Below, one piece after another: positions 9,092 to 19,976 of a stretch of 64,000 nt of DNA. A program made the translations under genes and the position numbers. The notes under the pieces were generated by a model. That model did not search any database and had not been told where the DNA came from. It saw nothing but the letters and a program-made list of their open reading frames with translations. Numbering within the stretch: position 1 is the stretch's first letter; the number at the start of each line of letters is the position of its first letter. The DNA comes from Shewanella yunxiaonensis (GTDB taxonomy: Bacteria > Pseudomonadota > Gammaproteobacteria > Enterobacterales > Shewanellaceae): contig NZ_CP073587.1 of the NCBI RefSeq assembly GCF_018223345.1, positions 1,027,001 through 1,091,000 on the forward strand, read 5' to 3'.

Positions 9092-10027
9092 ATGGAACTG
9101 ATTCGCGGAATACATAATATTCAGGCTCATCACCGCGGTTGTGTGCTGACCATCGGCAACTTCGATGGTGTTCATCGTGGGCATGCCGAGGTAATTACTA
9201 ATCTGGTCAAGAAAGCCAGGCAATTAGGGTTACCTGCCACACTGATGACCTTTGAGCCGCAACCTCAGGAGCTATTTGCTGGTCAAAATGCCCCGGCAAG
9301 GATCAGTTTGCTTCGAGATAAGATTGCCCTGTTAGCCGAGTTAGGCGTTGATCGTCTGCTGTGTGTGCGTTTTGATCACCAATTTGCGCAGTTGCCGCCG
9401 GAACAGTTTGTTGAATCGTTATTGGTCGATAAACTTGGTGTCCGCTATCTGGTGATTGGTGATGATTTTCGCTTTGGTCAGAAACGTCGCGGTGATTTTG
9501 AAATGCTTTGTGAAGCCGGCGAACATCATGGTTTTGCTGTGGTAAACACTGCGAGCTTTTTGGTGGGAGACCAACGCGTCAGTTCTACTATGGTCCGTGA
9601 AGCTCTGGCCAAAGGAAATCTGGAACAGGCGCGGCGATTATTAGGTCATCCATTTACGTTGTCTGGCCGCGTGGTTCATGGTCAGCAGCTCGGTCGTACT
9701 TTGGGATTTCCCACCGCCAATATTGCGCTAAAACGGCAGGTTGTGCCGGTACGCGGTGTTTTTGCTGTCAGATTATGGTGGTCGGGTAGCGAGAAATATG
9801 ACGGAGTTGCCAATGTTGGATTCCGTCCGACAGTGAAAGGTCAGAATTGTTTGCTGGAAGTCAATCTATTTGATTTCTCTGGCGATATTTATGGGAAACG
9901 GGTTGAAGTGGAACTGGTGGCGAAAATTCGTGATGAAAAGCCGTTCCAATCACTGGACGCGTTGCAAAAACAGATTATGAATGATGTTGATGACGCTAAG
10001 GCGTTACTCAGCAATGATGCGGGCTGA
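9092..10027 (+). CDS. ribF: Bifunctional riboflavin kinase / FAD synthetase
   Basis: A 311-residue enzyme making FMN from riboflavin and then FAD. The N-terminal nucleotidyltransferase domain shows TIGNFDGVHRGH near residues 21-32 and the SSTMVREAL segment near 165. The C-terminal flavokinase domain shows GRTLGFPTANI near 205-215 and the VGFRPTV strand. Standard length. It lies 58 bases after murJ and 30 bases before ileS, as is usual in this group, and is probably cotranscribed. Confidence 0.97.
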   Translation: MELIRGIHNIQAHHRGCVLTIGNFDGVHRGHAEVITNLVKKARQLGLPATLMTFEPQPQELFAGQNAPARISLLRDKIALLAELGVDRLLCVRFDHQFAQLPPEQFVESLLVDKLGVRYLVIGDDFRFGQKRRGDFEMLCEAGEHHGFAVVNTASFLVGDQRVSSTMVREALAKGNLEQARRLLGHPFTLSGRVVHGQQLGRTLGFPTANIALKRQVVPVRGVFAVRLWWSGSEKYDGVANVGFRPTVKGQNCLLEVNLFDFSGDIYGKRVEVELVAKIRDEKPFQSLDALQKQIMNDVDDAKALLSNDAG

Positions 10028-10057
10028 GTCATCAGCCATATAAATGGTAAAGGATCA

Positions 10058-12877
10058 ATGAGCGACTATAAATCAACTTTGAATCTGCCGGAAACTGAGT
10101 TTCCGATGCGTGGTAACCTGGCAAACCGGGAACCCGAGATGCTGAAACGCTGGAATGATGAACAGCTATATCAGCAGATCCGCAACAGCCGTAGCGGCCG
10201 TGACATGTTTATTCTGCACGATGGCCCTCCATACGCAAACGGCAGTATTCATATTGGTCACTCAGTTAATAAGATCCTGAAAGACATCATTGTAAAGTCC
10301 AAGACCATGTCCGGTTTTGACGCACCTTATGTACCGGGATGGGACTGCCACGGTTTGCCTATTGAACTCAAAGTTGAGCAGAAGGTGGGTAAACCGGGCC
10401 AGAAAATTTCAGCGGCAGAATTCCGAGAACAGTGCCGTCAATATGCGGCGACTCAGGTGGATGGCCAGCGTCAGGACTTTATTCGTCTGGGAGTGCTGGG
10501 GGATTGGTATAATCCTTACCTCACAATGAACTTCAATACGGAAGCCAATATCGTTCGCTCATTGGCCAAAGTTATCAGCAATGGTCATCTGCAAAAAGGC
10601 GTGAAGCCGGTGCACTGGTGTACCGATTGTGGTTCGGCACTGGCCGAAGCGGAAGTGGAATATGAAGACCGCACTTCACCCGCTATTGATGTAGCCTTTG
10701 TTTGTGCAGAACCGGAAAAAGTCGCCGCAGCATTTGGCGTTACAGCGGTTACTGCTCCAGCCATGGTGATCTGGACCACCACGCCATGGACTATGCCAGC
10801 TAACCGCGCCTTGTGTGTCAGCCCTGAGCTGGACTACGTGCTGGTAGAAGCTGAACTGGAATCGGGCAAGAGGACACTGGTGCTGGCAGAAGCCCTTTAT
10901 GAAGAGTGCCTCAAACGTTATGACGCCACAGCATCCCAAGTATTGGGGCGCTGCAAAGGTGAAGCGCTCGAACTGATCCGTTTCCAGCATCCATTTTATG
11001 AGTTTACAGTACCGGTGGTATTAGGCGATCACGTCACCACTGATTCCGGTACCGGTGTGGTGCACACTGCGCCTGGACACGGTCAGGATGACTTCGTGGT
11101 AGGCCAAAAATACGGTTTGGAAGTCGCGAATCCGGTCGGTGACAACGGTGTCTATAAAGATGACACTCCATTGTTTGCCGGTAAGCATGTGTTCAAAGCC
11201 AATGATGATGTCGTCGCCGTGTTGAAAGAGCGTGGCGCGCTGTTACATTATCAGGCCTATCGCCATAGTTACCCGCATTGCTGGCGCCACAAAACCCCAA
11301 TTATTTTCCGTGCGACACCGCAATGGTTTATCTCTATGGATAACAAAGGGTTGCGTAGTGATGCGTTGAAAGAGATTGAACAGACGCAATGGATCCCTGA
11401 CTGGGGTGAAGGCCGCATTGAGAAAATGGTCGCTAACCGCCCTGACTGGTGTATTTCCCGTCAGCGTACTTGGGGTGTCCCCATTACACTGTTTGTCCAT
11501 AAAGATACCGATGAGCTACATCCCGACACTGTTGCGCTGATGGAAAAAGTTGCTGCGCGTATTGAACAACATGGTATTCAGGCCTGGTGGGATTTAGACA
11601 TCGAAGAGCTGCTGGGTGCCGATGCTGCTAACTACCGCAAAGTGTCTGACACGTTGGATGTGTGGTATGACTCCGGCTCAACTTTTGCCACTGTGGTCGC
11701 GACTCGTCCGGAATTTCATGGGAAAGAAGCTGACCTTTATCTGGAAGGTTCAGATCAGCATCGTGGCTGGTTCATGTCGTCATTGATGTTGTCCACTGCC
11801 ATGAATGGTAAGGCACCTTACAAGCAAGTGCTGACCCATGGTTTTACGGTCGATGCCAAAGGCCGCAAGATGTCCAAGTCATTGGGTAACGTCATTGCAC
11901 CAATGGAAGTCATCAATAAGCTGGGGGCTGACATTCTGCGTTTGTGGGTAGCCTCCACGGATTACAGTGGTGAAATGACCGTTTCCGACGAAATTCTGAA
12001 ACGCAGTGCCGATGCCTATCGTCGTATTCGCAACACCGCGCGCTTCCTGCTGGCTAATCTGAATGGTTTTAATCCAGAAACGGATACCATCGCTATCGAA
12101 GAGATGGTGGCGTTGGATCGCTGGGTGGTGCGTCGTGCCGCCGCATTGCAGCAGGAGTTACTGGAAGCTTACAACAGCTATAGTTTCCACATCGTGGTGC
12201 AGAAGCTGATGCAGTTCTGTTCGGTAGAGCTGGGTAGTTTCTATCTGGATATCATTAAAGATCGCCAGTACACCGCTAAAAGTAATGGTCATGCGCGCCG
12301 TAGCTGCCAATCAGCCCTGTTCTTGATTGCGGAAGCCATGGTCCGTTGGATCGCGCCAATTCTGAGCTTTACTGCCGATGAAATCTGGCAGTTAATGCCG
12401 GGCAAACGCGACACTTATGTGTTTACTCAGGAATGGTATGACGGCCTTAAATCTGTCACCTTGGACAACGATCTCAGCGATAGCTACTGGCAACAGTTGC
12501 TGCAAGTGCGTGATGAAGTCAACAAGGCCTTGGAACAGGGGCGTCGTGACCAACTGATTGGGGGGGCGTTAGAAGCTGAAGTGGTGTTATTTGCTGATGA
12601 AGCACTCGCTGACGCACTGGCAAAAATTGGTGATGAATTGCGTTTCGTGCTATTGACCTCGAAAGCTACCGTGCAGCCGTTGGCGCAGGCGCCTGCCGAT
12701 GCCACTGACACAGAATTGTCGGCATTGAAACTGCAGGTTAGCAAAGCGGCTGCAGAAAAATGCGAACGTTGCTGGCATCATCGTGAAGATGTAGGCGTAA
12801 ATCCTGCGCATCCACATCTTTGTGGTCGCTGTGTGACCAATATTGAAGGGGAAGGCGAGCAACGTCTGTTCGCTTAA
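10058..12877 (+). CDS. ileS: Isoleucyl-tRNA synthetase
   Basis: A 939-residue class Ia synthetase. HIGH is present in [15 protein letters not shown] near residue 65, the editing domain in [17 protein letters not shown] and [13 protein letters not shown], and KMSKS in [12 protein letters not shown] near 603. The C-terminal zinc finger is [12 protein letters not shown]...CGRCVTN. This is the bacterial-type IleRS. An RBS, AAAGGA, precedes the ATG. It is cotranscribed with ribF and lspA; lspA begins nine bases after its stop. Confidence 0.98.
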   Translation: MSDYKSTLNLPETEFPMRGNLANREPEMLKRWNDEQLYQQIRNSRSGRDMFILHDGPPYANGSIHIGHSVNKILKDIIVKSKTMSGFDAPYVPGWDCHGLPIELKVEQKVGKPGQKISAAEFREQCRQYAATQVDGQRQDFIRLGVLGDWYNPYLTMNFNTEANIVRSLAKVISNGHLQKGVKPVHWCTDCGSALAEAEVEYEDRTSPAIDVAFVCAEPEKVAAAFGVTAVTAPAMVIWTTTPWTMPANRALCVSPELDYVLVEAELESGKRTLVLAEALYEECLKRYDATASQVLGRCKGEALELIRFQHPFYEFTVPVVLGDHVTTDSGTGVVHTAPGHGQDDFVVGQKYGLEVANPVGDNGVYKDDTPLFAGKHVFKANDDVVAVLKERGALLHYQAYRHSYPHCWRHKTPIIFRATPQWFISMDNKGLRSDALKEIEQTQWIPDWGEGRIEKMVANRPDWCISRQRTWGVPITLFVHKDTDELHPDTVALMEKVAARIEQHGIQAWWDLDIEELLGADAANYRKVSDTLDVWYDSGSTFATVVATRPEFHGKEADLYLEGSDQHRGWFMSSLMLSTAMNGKAPYKQVLTHGFTVDAKGRKMSKSLGNVIAPMEVINKLGADILRLWVASTDYSGEMTVSDEILKRSADAYRRIRNTARFLLANLNGFNPETDTIAIEEMVALDRWVVRRAAALQQELLEAYNSYSFHIVVQKLMQFCSVELGSFYLDIIKDRQYTAKSNGHARRSCQSALFLIAEAMVRWIAPILSFTADEIWQLMPGKRDTYVFTQEWYDGLKSVTLDNDLSDSYWQQLLQVRDEVNKALEQGRRDQLIGGALEAEVVLFADEALADALAKIGDELRFVLLTSKATVQPLAQAPADATDTELSALKLQVSKAAAEKCERCWHHREDVGVNPAHPHLCGRCVTNIEGEGEQRLFA

Positions 12878-12885
12878 GGTACCGT

Positions 12886-13398
12886 ATGCCTGCTGACTGG
12901 AAACAGAGTGGTCTGCGCTGGTATTGGATAGTGGTGTTGGCCTTTATGGCGGACCAACTATCCAAACAGTGGATTCTGGCCAATTTTGATCTGTATGAAT
13001 CGGTAAAACTGTTGCCGGTTTTCAACTTGACCTATGTGCGCAACTACGGTGCCGCTTTCAGTTTCCTCGGGGATGCTGGTGGCTGGCAACGCTGGATGTT
13101 TACCTTGGTCGCCGTGGGTTTCAGTGTTGTGCTGACCATCTGGTTACGTCGCTTACCTGCGGCAAAAAGGTTGCTGTCAGTAGCCTATACCCTGGTCATT
13201 GGCGGTGCGCTGGGTAATCTTTTGGATCGCCTGGTGCACGGATTTGTGGTGGATTTTCTCGATTTCCATTGGCAGACCAGCCACTATCCTGCTTTTAATA
13301 TCGCTGATTCGGCTATCTGTGTCGGCGCATTTCTGATTGTGTGGGAGGCTTTTTTTGGCGATAAGGCCCAGGAAAAGCCCGCTGCAACAAAGGAATAG
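12886..13398 (+). CDS. lspA: Lipoprotein signal peptidase (signal peptidase II)
   Basis: A 170-residue inner-membrane aspartyl protease that removes lipoprotein signal peptides. It has four hydrophobic helices and the two catalytic aspartate blocks, GNLLDRLVHGFVVDFLDFH and FNIADSAICVGA, plus the conserved NYGAAFSF segment. It sits between ileS and fkpB with gaps of a few bases, the conserved order in gammaproteobacteria. Its substrates include the many lipobox proteins predicted elsewhere in this window. Confidence 0.97.
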   Translation: MPADWKQSGLRWYWIVVLAFMADQLSKQWILANFDLYESVKLLPVFNLTYVRNYGAAFSFLGDAGGWQRWMFTLVAVGFSVVLTIWLRRLPAAKRLLSVAYTLVIGGALGNLLDRLVHGFVVDFLDFHWQTSHYPAFNIADSAICVGAFLIVWEAFFGDKAQEKPAATKE

Positions 13399-13400
13399 CT

Positions 13401-13832
13401 ATGTCTGAGAAGCGTTCTCTACTGTGTCATATGGTAATCTTACTGGAAGATGGTTCCACCGCAGAAAATACCCGAGCAAATCATAAACCGGTACGTCTGA
13501 ATATCGGCGATGGTAGTTTAAGCCCAGCGTTTGATGCCCAGCTTTCTGGGCTCGTTGTAGGCGACAAACATGATTTCACGTTAGCGCCGATTGATGCGTT
13601 TGGAGAGGTAAATCCCGATAATATCTATTATCTGGACCGTACCCGTTTCCCGGCCGATATGACGCTGGAGCCCGGCGTCATCGTCGGCTTTGCCGGTGCT
13701 AATGGCGCTGAAATTCCAGGCATTGTTCGAGAAGTTGCGGGAGATTCCGTCACCGTGGATATGAATCATCCATTGGCCGGACAGACACTAACATTCCAGT
13801 TAGAAGTGCTACAGGAGCTTAACGATGACTGA
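13401..13832 (+). CDS. fkpB: FKBP-type peptidyl-prolyl isomerase (SlpA-like)
   Basis: A 143-residue FKBP with an inserted-flap domain: [15 protein letters not shown], then [20 protein letters not shown], the IF domain around [13 protein letters not shown], and a closing [19 protein letters not shown]. It is presumably cytoplasmic, with no signal peptide. Its stop overlaps the ispH start by 8 bases, implying translational coupling, and it begins two bases after lspA. The gene order lspA-fkpB-ispH is the same as in E. coli. Confidence 0.95.
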   Translation: MSEKRSLLCHMVILLEDGSTAENTRANHKPVRLNIGDGSLSPAFDAQLSGLVVGDKHDFTLAPIDAFGEVNPDNIYYLDRTRFPADMTLEPGVIVGFAGANGAEIPGIVREVAGDSVTVDMNHPLAGQTLTFQLEVLQELNDD

Positions 13833-14784
13833 TACCAAGCCACAACCATCAGCTCTGAATATTCTTCTGGCCAATCCTCGTGGTTTTTGTGCCGGTGTGG
13901 ATCGTGCTATCAGTATTGTAGAGCGGGCGTTGGAACTGTTCTCTCCTCCAATTTATGTGCGACACGAAGTCGTACATAACCGCTATGTGGTGGAAGATCT
14001 GAAACACCGCGGGGCGGTATTCGTCGATGAACTCGATCAGGTCCCAGACAACAGCATTGTGATTTTCAGTGCACACGGCGTGTCGCAAGCCGTGCGTGGC
14101 GAAGCCAAACAGCGTGGACTGAAAGTCTTTGATGCGACCTGTCCATTGGTGACGAAAGTGCATCTGCAGGTGACCCGTGCCAGCCGTAAAGGCGTCGAGT
14201 GTATTTTGGTCGGTCATGCCGGTCACCCAGAGGTGGAAGGCACCATGGGGCAATATGATAATCCTGAGGGCGGAGTGTATCTGGTTGAGTCTCTGGAAGA
14301 CGTTGCCAAGCTTCAGGTTAAAAATGCCAAAAACCTTTGCTTCGTCACCCAAACAACGCTGTCTGTTGATGACACCATAGATATCATTGCCGCGTTACAA
14401 AAGCGTTTTCCTTGCATTGAGGGGCCGCGTAAGGATGATATTTGTTACGCCACCCAGAATCGCCAGGATGCGGTACGTAAGATTGCATCAGATGTGGACC
14501 TATTAATTGTTGTTGGCTCTCGCAACAGCTCAAATTCAAATCGCCTAAAAGAACTCGCGCAGAAGTCTGGCACTAAGGCGTACTTGCTGGATAACGCCGC
14601 GGATATTGACGCTGACTGGTTTTCTGGGGTCACTAAAGTGGCGGTGACCGCAGGAGCATCTGCGCCAGAAGTGCTGGTGCAGCAAGTGGTGGACGCTATC
14701 GCTCAATTAGCGCCTAGTGTGATAACCGAAGTTGAAGGGCGCAAAGAAGATACCGTATTTGCGGTACCTGCTGAGTTAAGATAA
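13825..14784 (+). CDS. ispH: 4-hydroxy-3-methylbut-2-enyl diphosphate reductase
   Basis: The last enzyme of the MEP isoprenoid pathway, an iron-sulfur protein. The 319-residue sequence has the three cluster cysteines in [25 protein letters not shown] and [11 protein letters not shown], the HEVVHN and AHG histidines, and the [10 protein letters not shown] substrate loop. Normal length. Overlaps fkpB and ends before a terminator, closing the murJ-ispH run. Confidence 0.97.
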   Translation: MTDTKPQPSALNILLANPRGFCAGVDRAISIVERALELFSPPIYVRHEVVHNRYVVEDLKHRGAVFVDELDQVPDNSIVIFSAHGVSQAVRGEAKQRGLKVFDATCPLVTKVHLQVTRASRKGVECILVGHAGHPEVEGTMGQYDNPEGGVYLVESLEDVAKLQVKNAKNLCFVTQTTLSVDDTIDIIAALQKRFPCIEGPRKDDICYATQNRQDAVRKIASDVDLLIVVGSRNSSNSNRLKELAQKSGTKAYLLDNAADIDADWFSGVTKVAVTAGASAPEVLVQQVVDAIAQLAPSVITEVEGRKEDTVFAVPAELR

Positions 14785-14842
14785 ACATACCTGGGCAGCG
14801 GCAGTATACTGCTACGTCATTCAGGACGGGACAGCTTCTAAC

Positions 14843-14875
14843 AAAAAGGCCACGGTATTGACCATGGCCTTTTTT
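14843..14875 (+). terminator. Terminator after ispH
   Basis: The stem AAAAAGGCCACGG / CCATGGCCTTTTTT has one mismatch and a T tract, 58 bases past the ispH stop. It may also serve the minus-strand DUF3545 gene. Confidence 0.85.
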
Positions 14876-14880
14876 ACATA

Positions 14881-15063
14881 CTAAATCAGAAGGGTTTCCA
14901 AATCAGCATCAAAGCTGCTATCGATTTCCTTAAGCTCCCGCATTAAGCGGTGTTTTTCCTTTAACGCTTCAATCTCCCGCCATTTACGTTTTTTGGAGTT
15001 GCGAGAACGGCTGGGTCTTTCTTCCACTAGGTCAAGCGCACTACCATAATCTAATTGATCCAT
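14881..15063 (-). CDS. DUF3545 family small protein
   Basis: A 60-residue highly charged protein, MDQLDYGSALDLVEERPSRS followed by a basic KKRKWREIEALKEKHRLMREL helix and an acidic end (EIDSSFDADLETLL). This matches the short DUF3545 proteins of Shewanella and relatives, whose function is unknown. A perfect AGGAGG precedes the ATG by seven bases, supporting expression. It is a lone gene between ispH and pgi. Confidence 0.85.
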   Translation of the reverse strand: MDQLDYGSALDLVEERPSRSRNSKKRKWREIEALKEKHRLMRELKEIDSSFDADLETLLI

Positions 15064-15200
15064 GGCAACCTCCTGTTGTTGTATGTTTTGTCAGCATTTA
15101 AATAGCATACTTGCTGAACAGGGTGCAAGCTAAATGTTTCCCCAGTGTTAAATGTTTAAGACATTTACATTAAGATGAAATTTCTTGATGTGAAGTGAGA

Positions 15201-15229
15201 TAAGGCCGGGATTGAATGCCGGCCTTAAT
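15201..15229 (-). terminator. Hairpin downstream of pgi
   Basis: A perfect AAGGCCGG/CCGGCCTT stem with a GATTGAATG-type loop, 14 bases past the pgi stop. The minus-strand tail is only weakly T-rich, so terminator function is likely but not certain. Confidence 0.6.
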
Positions 15230-15242
15230 TATTTGATATGAT

Positions 15243-16880
15243 TTAAATTCTTTGTTTTCTAAACAAACCAATCAGACTGTTACTGGAGCTATCAAGGTCA
15301 TTACAGTCTTGTGGTGCAGAAAGTCGGGTTAACACAGCATTTCCTAATGTTTTCCCAAGCTCAACTCCCCATTGATCAAAGGCATTAATATCCCAAATAG
15401 CCCCTTGCACAAAGGTCCGATGCTCATAGAGTGCAATCAGTGCACCTAGGGTTTCGGGGGTCAGTTTATCCATCAGGATGGTATTACTGGGTTTATTCCC
15501 ATGCATCACTTTATGACGGGCAATCAGCTGCTTTTCAGATGCACTTAAAGAACTGTTAGCGAGTTCTGTCAAGGCTTCCTCATAGGTGCGGCCTTGCATC
15601 AATGCTTGTGTCTGGCCAAAACAATTGGAGGCCAACTGTGCATGATGTTCACCTAAAGGATGATGACTTTGCAATGGCAGAATAAAGTCAGCGGGAATTA
15701 ACGCTGTGCCTTGATGCAGCAGTTGATGATAGGCATGCTGACCGTTGGTGCCTTCGCCACCCCAAATCACCGGCCCGGTGCTGTAGTCTACAGTTTCACC
15801 ATCTAAGGTAACGGACTTACCGTTACTTTCCATATCCAGTTGCTGGAAGTAAGCCGGTAAACCGCGCAAGTAATGATCGTAGGTCAACACCACATGCGAT
15901 TGTGCGCCTTGGAAGTTGTTATACCAGATAGACAACAATCCCATTATTACGGGCATATTTTGCGCTAGTGGTGTTGCGGCGAAATGCACGTCCATTTCTC
16001 TCGCACCTTGCAACAGCAGGCGGAAATTATCCATACCAATCAATAATGCGATCGGCAGTCCTATGGCAGACCATAACGAATAGCGGCCACCCACCCAATC
16101 CCACATCGGAAAGATGTTATCGGCATCAATACCAAACGCTGTCGCTTTTTCAACATTCGAAGTGATAGCAGCGAAATGCTTGGCAACATCCGCTTGTGTA
16201 TGCCCCTTGGCTAAGAACCAAGCTTTAGCTGAAAGCGTGTTGGTGAGCGTTTCCTGAGTACCAAAAGATTTAGAGGACATCAGAAACAGGGTCGTCTGTG
16301 GATCGAGCGCTTCAAGCTTATCGCTAAGACAACTACCGTCAACGTTTGCGACAAAATGGCAGTTGAGTTTGCCGTTCCAGTAGGGTTTCAGTGCTTCGGA
16401 AACGATTTTAGGACCGAGAAATGAGCCGCCAATGCCGATGGCAACCACATCGGTAATTTTCTTGCCAGTACAACCGCGCCACTCTCCGTGATATAACGCG
16501 TCGATAAACGCCGCCATTTTTTTGAGGGTTGCTTGTACTTCGGGGACGACATTGCAGTCATCGACCCGAATATCGGCATCAGCAGGTGCACGTAAAGCTG
16601 TATGCAGGACGGCACGTTTTTCGGTGGTGTTAATCAGCGCACCAGCAAACATCGCGGCAATTTTTTGCGGTAATCCCGCCTCTGCTGCAAGTTGCAGTAA
16701 CTGTTGTACAACTTGGGCATCAATACGGTTTTTTGAGTAATCTAGTAGCAGCCCGCAGTCTTTAAGCGAGTATTTATCAAAGCGTTGCGGATCATCAGCA
16801 AACAACTGCCGCATGTGGGGTAGGGTGTTTACCAGTCCTGTCAGTGCCTGCCAACTTGTATATCGGGTGAGTTTACTCAT
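15243..16880 (-). CDS. pgi: Glucose-6-phosphate isomerase
   Basis: The 545-residue glycolytic enzyme interconverts glucose 6-phosphate and fructose 6-phosphate. Family signatures are [16 protein letters not shown] (residues about 155-170), the [12 protein letters not shown] phosphate loop, [13 protein letters not shown], the catalytic [10 protein letters not shown] glutamate, [17 protein letters not shown] and the C-terminal [13 protein letters not shown]. Cytoplasmic, normal length. It lies 36 bases downstream of tal, forming a tal-pgi operon that links the pentose phosphate pathway with upper glycolysis. Confidence 0.97.
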   Translation of the reverse strand: MSKLTRYTSWQALTGLVNTLPHMRQLFADDPQRFDKYSLKDCGLLLDYSKNRIDAQVVQQLLQLAAEAGLPQKIAAMFAGALINTTEKRAVLHTALRAPADADIRVDDCNVVPEVQATLKKMAAFIDALYHGEWRGCTGKKITDVVAIGIGGSFLGPKIVSEALKPYWNGKLNCHFVANVDGSCLSDKLEALDPQTTLFLMSSKSFGTQETLTNTLSAKAWFLAKGHTQADVAKHFAAITSNVEKATAFGIDADNIFPMWDWVGGRYSLWSAIGLPIALLIGMDNFRLLLQGAREMDVHFAATPLAQNMPVIMGLLSIWYNNFQGAQSHVVLTYDHYLRGLPAYFQQLDMESNGKSVTLDGETVDYSTGPVIWGGEGTNGQHAYHQLLHQGTALIPADFILPLQSHHPLGEHHAQLASNCFGQTQALMQGRTYEEALTELANSSLSASEKQLIARHKVMHGNKPSNTILMDKLTPETLGALIALYEHRTFVQGAIWDINAFDQWGVELGKTLGNAVLTRLSAPQDCNDLDSSSNSLIGLFRKQRI

Positions 16881-16916
16881 GGGATAAATTCATAGTCCTT
16901 TATATCCAGAGCGAGC

Positions 16917-17870
16917 TTAAGCTAACTTAGCCTTAAGCATAGCCTCCAGTTTATCCTGATCGATGGCAAAGTTACGGATCCCCTCTGCCAGCTTTTCAAC
17001 CGCCATGGCATCTTCGTTAAATACCCACCGAAATTCTGCTTCGGTCATGGGCGCTGGTGCAGGCTGAGTATCGTCGGCCGGTCTCAACTTTCGGGAAATA
17101 ACCACGTCACTGTTGGCCAACTCTTCTAACAATGACGGGCCGATAGTCAAACGGTCGCAACCGGCAAGTTCGATGATTTCTCCGGTATTACGGAAGCTCG
17201 CACCCATCACGACGGTATTGTAGCCGTGCCGTTTGTAGTATTCATAGATTTTCGTAACAGACAGCACGCCAGGATCTTCACTGGCACTGTAGTCTGAACC
17301 GGTACTCTTTTTGTACCAATCTAAAATGCGGCCAACAAAGGGTGAAATGAGAAATACGCCCGCTTCAGCACAAGCTCTGGCCTGGGCGAAACTAAATAGC
17401 AGCGTTAAATTGCAGTTGATGCCCGATTGTTCGAGTTGTTTTGCCGCGCATACACCTTCCCAGGTGGATGCGAGTTTGATCAGAATACGTGATTTATCGA
17501 TGCCCGCTTCTTGGTAGAGTTTTATCAGTTTCTGCGCTTTAGCGATTGATGCTGTTTTGTCAAAAGACAACCGAGCATCTACTTCGGTAGACACTTTACC
17601 AGGCACCAGTTTCAGGATTTCGACGCCGATATTGACTGCAAGTTTATCTGCGGCATCTTCCAATTGCTGGGCTTTGTCACTGCTTTGAGTTTTTGCCCAA
17701 GCAATTGCGTTATCAATGAGTCCCGCATATTCGGGAATTTGCGCAGCTTTGAGGATCAAAGACGGGTTAGTGGTTGCATCTTCCGGTTGATAACGTTTAA
17801 TTGCTTCAATATCACCGGTGTCGGCAACTATGGTAGTCATGGATTTCAGTTGTGCGAGTGTATTCGCCAT
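16917..17870 (-). CDS. tal: Transaldolase
   Basis: A 317-residue class I transaldolase of the non-oxidative pentose phosphate pathway. Motifs are [33 protein letters not shown] with the Schiff-base lysine, [11 protein letters not shown] and [11 protein letters not shown]. First gene of the tal-pgi operon. gnd, which feeds the same pathway, is 23 kb away in this window. Confidence 0.97.
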   Translation of the reverse strand: MANTLAQLKSMTTIVADTGDIEAIKRYQPEDATTNPSLILKAAQIPEYAGLIDNAIAWAKTQSSDKAQQLEDAADKLAVNIGVEILKLVPGKVSTEVDARLSFDKTASIAKAQKLIKLYQEAGIDKSRILIKLASTWEGVCAAKQLEQSGINCNLTLLFSFAQARACAEAGVFLISPFVGRILDWYKKSTGSDYSASEDPGVLSVTKIYEYYKRHGYNTVVMGASFRNTGEIIELAGCDRLTIGPSLLEELANSDVVISRKLRPADDTQPAPAPMTEAEFRWVFNEDAMAVEKLAEGIRNFAIDQDKLEAMLKAKLA

Positions 17871-18026
17871 GGATAACGTCCTTTACAGATATTCTGTCAA
17901 ACTTGCATGATCTTTACTTGTAATGTGTTCGCACATCTTGCCACTCACTGGATAGTCATGGCAACCGGAGGCAAATCGTTTGACGCAACAAACTTTTGTT
18001 GTGCCAGTGTACCGACTATCGCGGCA

Positions 18027-18058
18027 ACAAAAAAGCCGCTGAAGACAGCGGCTTTTGT
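18027..18058 (-). terminator. Terminator of the ompA-like gene
   Basis: An AGCCGCT/AGCGGCT stem flanked by A-rich and T-rich arms, 19 bases past the stop codon; the minus strand reads into TTTTTTGTT. Confidence 0.88.
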
Positions 18059-18076
18059 TCGGTATCAACTAACAGC

Positions 18077-19195
18077 TTATTTCAGCAGTGCTTGCTTATT
18101 TTTAAAGCTGATGTGAGCTTCAATGCGGCGGTTTGCTTCGTTAGCTTCAGGAGAAGTTCCCTGCACTAATGGCTGGGTTTCACCATAACCTTTGGCAGTG
18201 ATACGAGAGGCTGCAATGCCATATTTATCCACCAGGATCTTGGCGACAGCGTCAGCACGTTTTTGAGACAACCACAGGTTGTAGCTGGCTTTACCTGGCA
18301 GCGAGGCATGGCCTGAAATTTCCAAATCAGCTTTTGGATATTTGTTCATAAAGCTGGCGACTTTTTCGATATCAGCCATGGAGTCTGGTTTTACCACGGA
18401 TGAATTGTTATCGAACTTAGCGGCAATTTTCAGGGTTTCCAGCTTCTCTACGTAAATAGAACAACCCTTAGCGTCAACCTTGTGTTCGATAGGGGTATTT
18501 GGACACTGGTCCATATCATCAGTTACACCATCATGATCGCTATCGACTGGCGCAGCAGCGACGGGAGCTGGTGCTGGTTCTGGTGCTGGCATTGGTGCCG
18601 GTGTGCTATAGCCAAAGCGATAACTCAGTTCCAATCCCCAGTAGTTACTTTCCATGCTGAGGGTGTTCCACTTTTCTTCATCAAGATTTTCGTAGCGGCG
18701 ATATTTTGCCTGCAGCTTGAGATTCTCGGTGATGTTGTAACCTACCCCCACACCAAAATAAGGTGCTACACCACTATCGCTGTAGTAGTGAGTGCCATAT
18801 TGTTGTTTGTTAGAGATCAGGTAGTTCATCGCACCCGCTTCAGCAGACACGGCCCAATCTTGTGCTATAGGCCAGAAACCAACCAAGCCTAATGTTGCAC
18901 CTTTGACACCCACATCATCTCTGACGTCGGAATAGTCAGTCCATTCAGCACGGCCCAGATTGCGATAACCGAGTTCAACACCAAAGTAATCACTAAACAT
19001 GTAACCGCCAAAAACATCCCAAGCGAATGGGTCATCTTTGCCACAGGTTTTCATGGTTTTTTGATCACAGTTAGGTTCGTAATTATTGATACCTGCACCG
19101 GCACCGATGTACCAAGGCGTCAGTTCCTGTTCTGCTGCTGCCGCAACAAATGGCATAGCAGAAACCAGTAATAAAGAAGTAAGTTTAGCGTTCAT
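18077..19195 (-). CDS. ompA: OmpA family outer-membrane porin
   Basis: About 372 residues from the chosen start MNAKLTSLLLVSAMPFVAAAA, a Sec signal peptide. The RBS GGAGAG sits six bases before this ATG; in-frame ATGs occur 3 and 12 bases upstream. An eight-stranded barrel follows (WYIGAGAGINNY ... YWGLELSYRFGYS), then a Pro/Ala hinge (PAPMPAPEPAPAPVAAAP), one thrombospondin-3-like calcium repeat DSDHDGVTDDMDQCPNTP, and the peptidoglycan-binding OmpA domain with ISGHASLPGKASYNLWLSQKRADAV and NRRIEAHI. It anchors outer membrane to cell wall. Monocistronic, behind a long AT-rich upstream region. Confidence 0.93.
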   Translation of the reverse strand: MNAKLTSLLLVSAMPFVAAAAEQELTPWYIGAGAGINNYEPNCDQKTMKTCGKDDPFAWDVFGGYMFSDYFGVELGYRNLGRAEWTDYSDVRDDVGVKGATLGLVGFWPIAQDWAVSAEAGAMNYLISNKQQYGTHYYSDSGVAPYFGVGVGYNITENLKLQAKYRRYENLDEEKWNTLSMESNYWGLELSYRFGYSTPAPMPAPEPAPAPVAAAPVDSDHDGVTDDMDQCPNTPIEHKVDAKGCSIYVEKLETLKIAAKFDNNSSVVKPDSMADIEKVASFMNKYPKADLEISGHASLPGKASYNLWLSQKRADAVAKILVDKYGIAASRITAKGYGETQPLVQGTSPEANEANRRIEAHISFKNKQALLK

Positions 19196-19976
19196 CATAC
19201 TCTCCATGTCCTATGAAGTTTGTTAGTCGTATATTCGACCTAGCGAGGGATAAATCCCGTTGTTATTAATCAACATTGAGAATTATCTGGCGTTATTAAA
19301 AAACTTTCCACACACAGCACAAAATTTCCTTTATTTGTAATGTATATGATTCTTATATGTGAATATTTGGTAAATATCCAGATTTAATATAGTTAAAATC
19401 AGTCTAATAACCGCGATTTCAAATACATGTTTGATGTTGTTCTTTAATCAAATGGAAAATTATGACAATCGGAAAATTATCATCATAAATAATCTGCACT
19501 GCTTTCTATTGGGCTTTCACATGTTGTCAGCGATTATGATTTATTAGTCAAAAGCGGTATTTCATCTAAAAATATTAAAAATTGTGAGATTTTTTTCGTA
19601 TCTACTGCGGAATATTTGCCGTTAGCCAGCTTATGGTTTGATTGGGTGCAACAGATTTGTATTCATGCATTCTTTTCGGGTAGATTGATGGTGGAACCTG
19701 TTGTGGCAGGTCGGCGATATTCTGCACAGATGTTGTTGTGCATCTATTTTAGATGATTTGTATCGCCTTCTTATGCAATAAGGGAAATTGCAGAGATAAT
19801 AAAAAATATAATTAAAACAATGTGGTGGATATGAATTGGAGGCCTTGAAACGGTGATGTTTGGCCGGTTGCGTTCAATTTATGCCTGATGTCTATTTTGT
19901 TGGTCTTGGGAGGATGTCTTGGGTCCTGCGGTGGTCATGGTCAATGACTTGCCGTTGTCGCCCTTGAGTTAAGCTC
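19196..19976. other. Long non-coding region between ompA and agcS
   Basis: 780 bases without a convincing gene. The ompA-proximal two thirds are AT-rich, consistent with divergent promoters and long leaders. I looked for a glycine or other riboswitch ahead of agcS and found no recognisable core. A small hairpin (ACCTG/CAGGT near 19694-19711) and several tiny ORFs without good RBS are present. Confidence 0.6.

Noticed and set aside
19800-19976. Glycine or other riboswitch upstream of the AgcS symporter
   Set aside because: Such genes often carry a glycine riboswitch, but no conserved core could be found.
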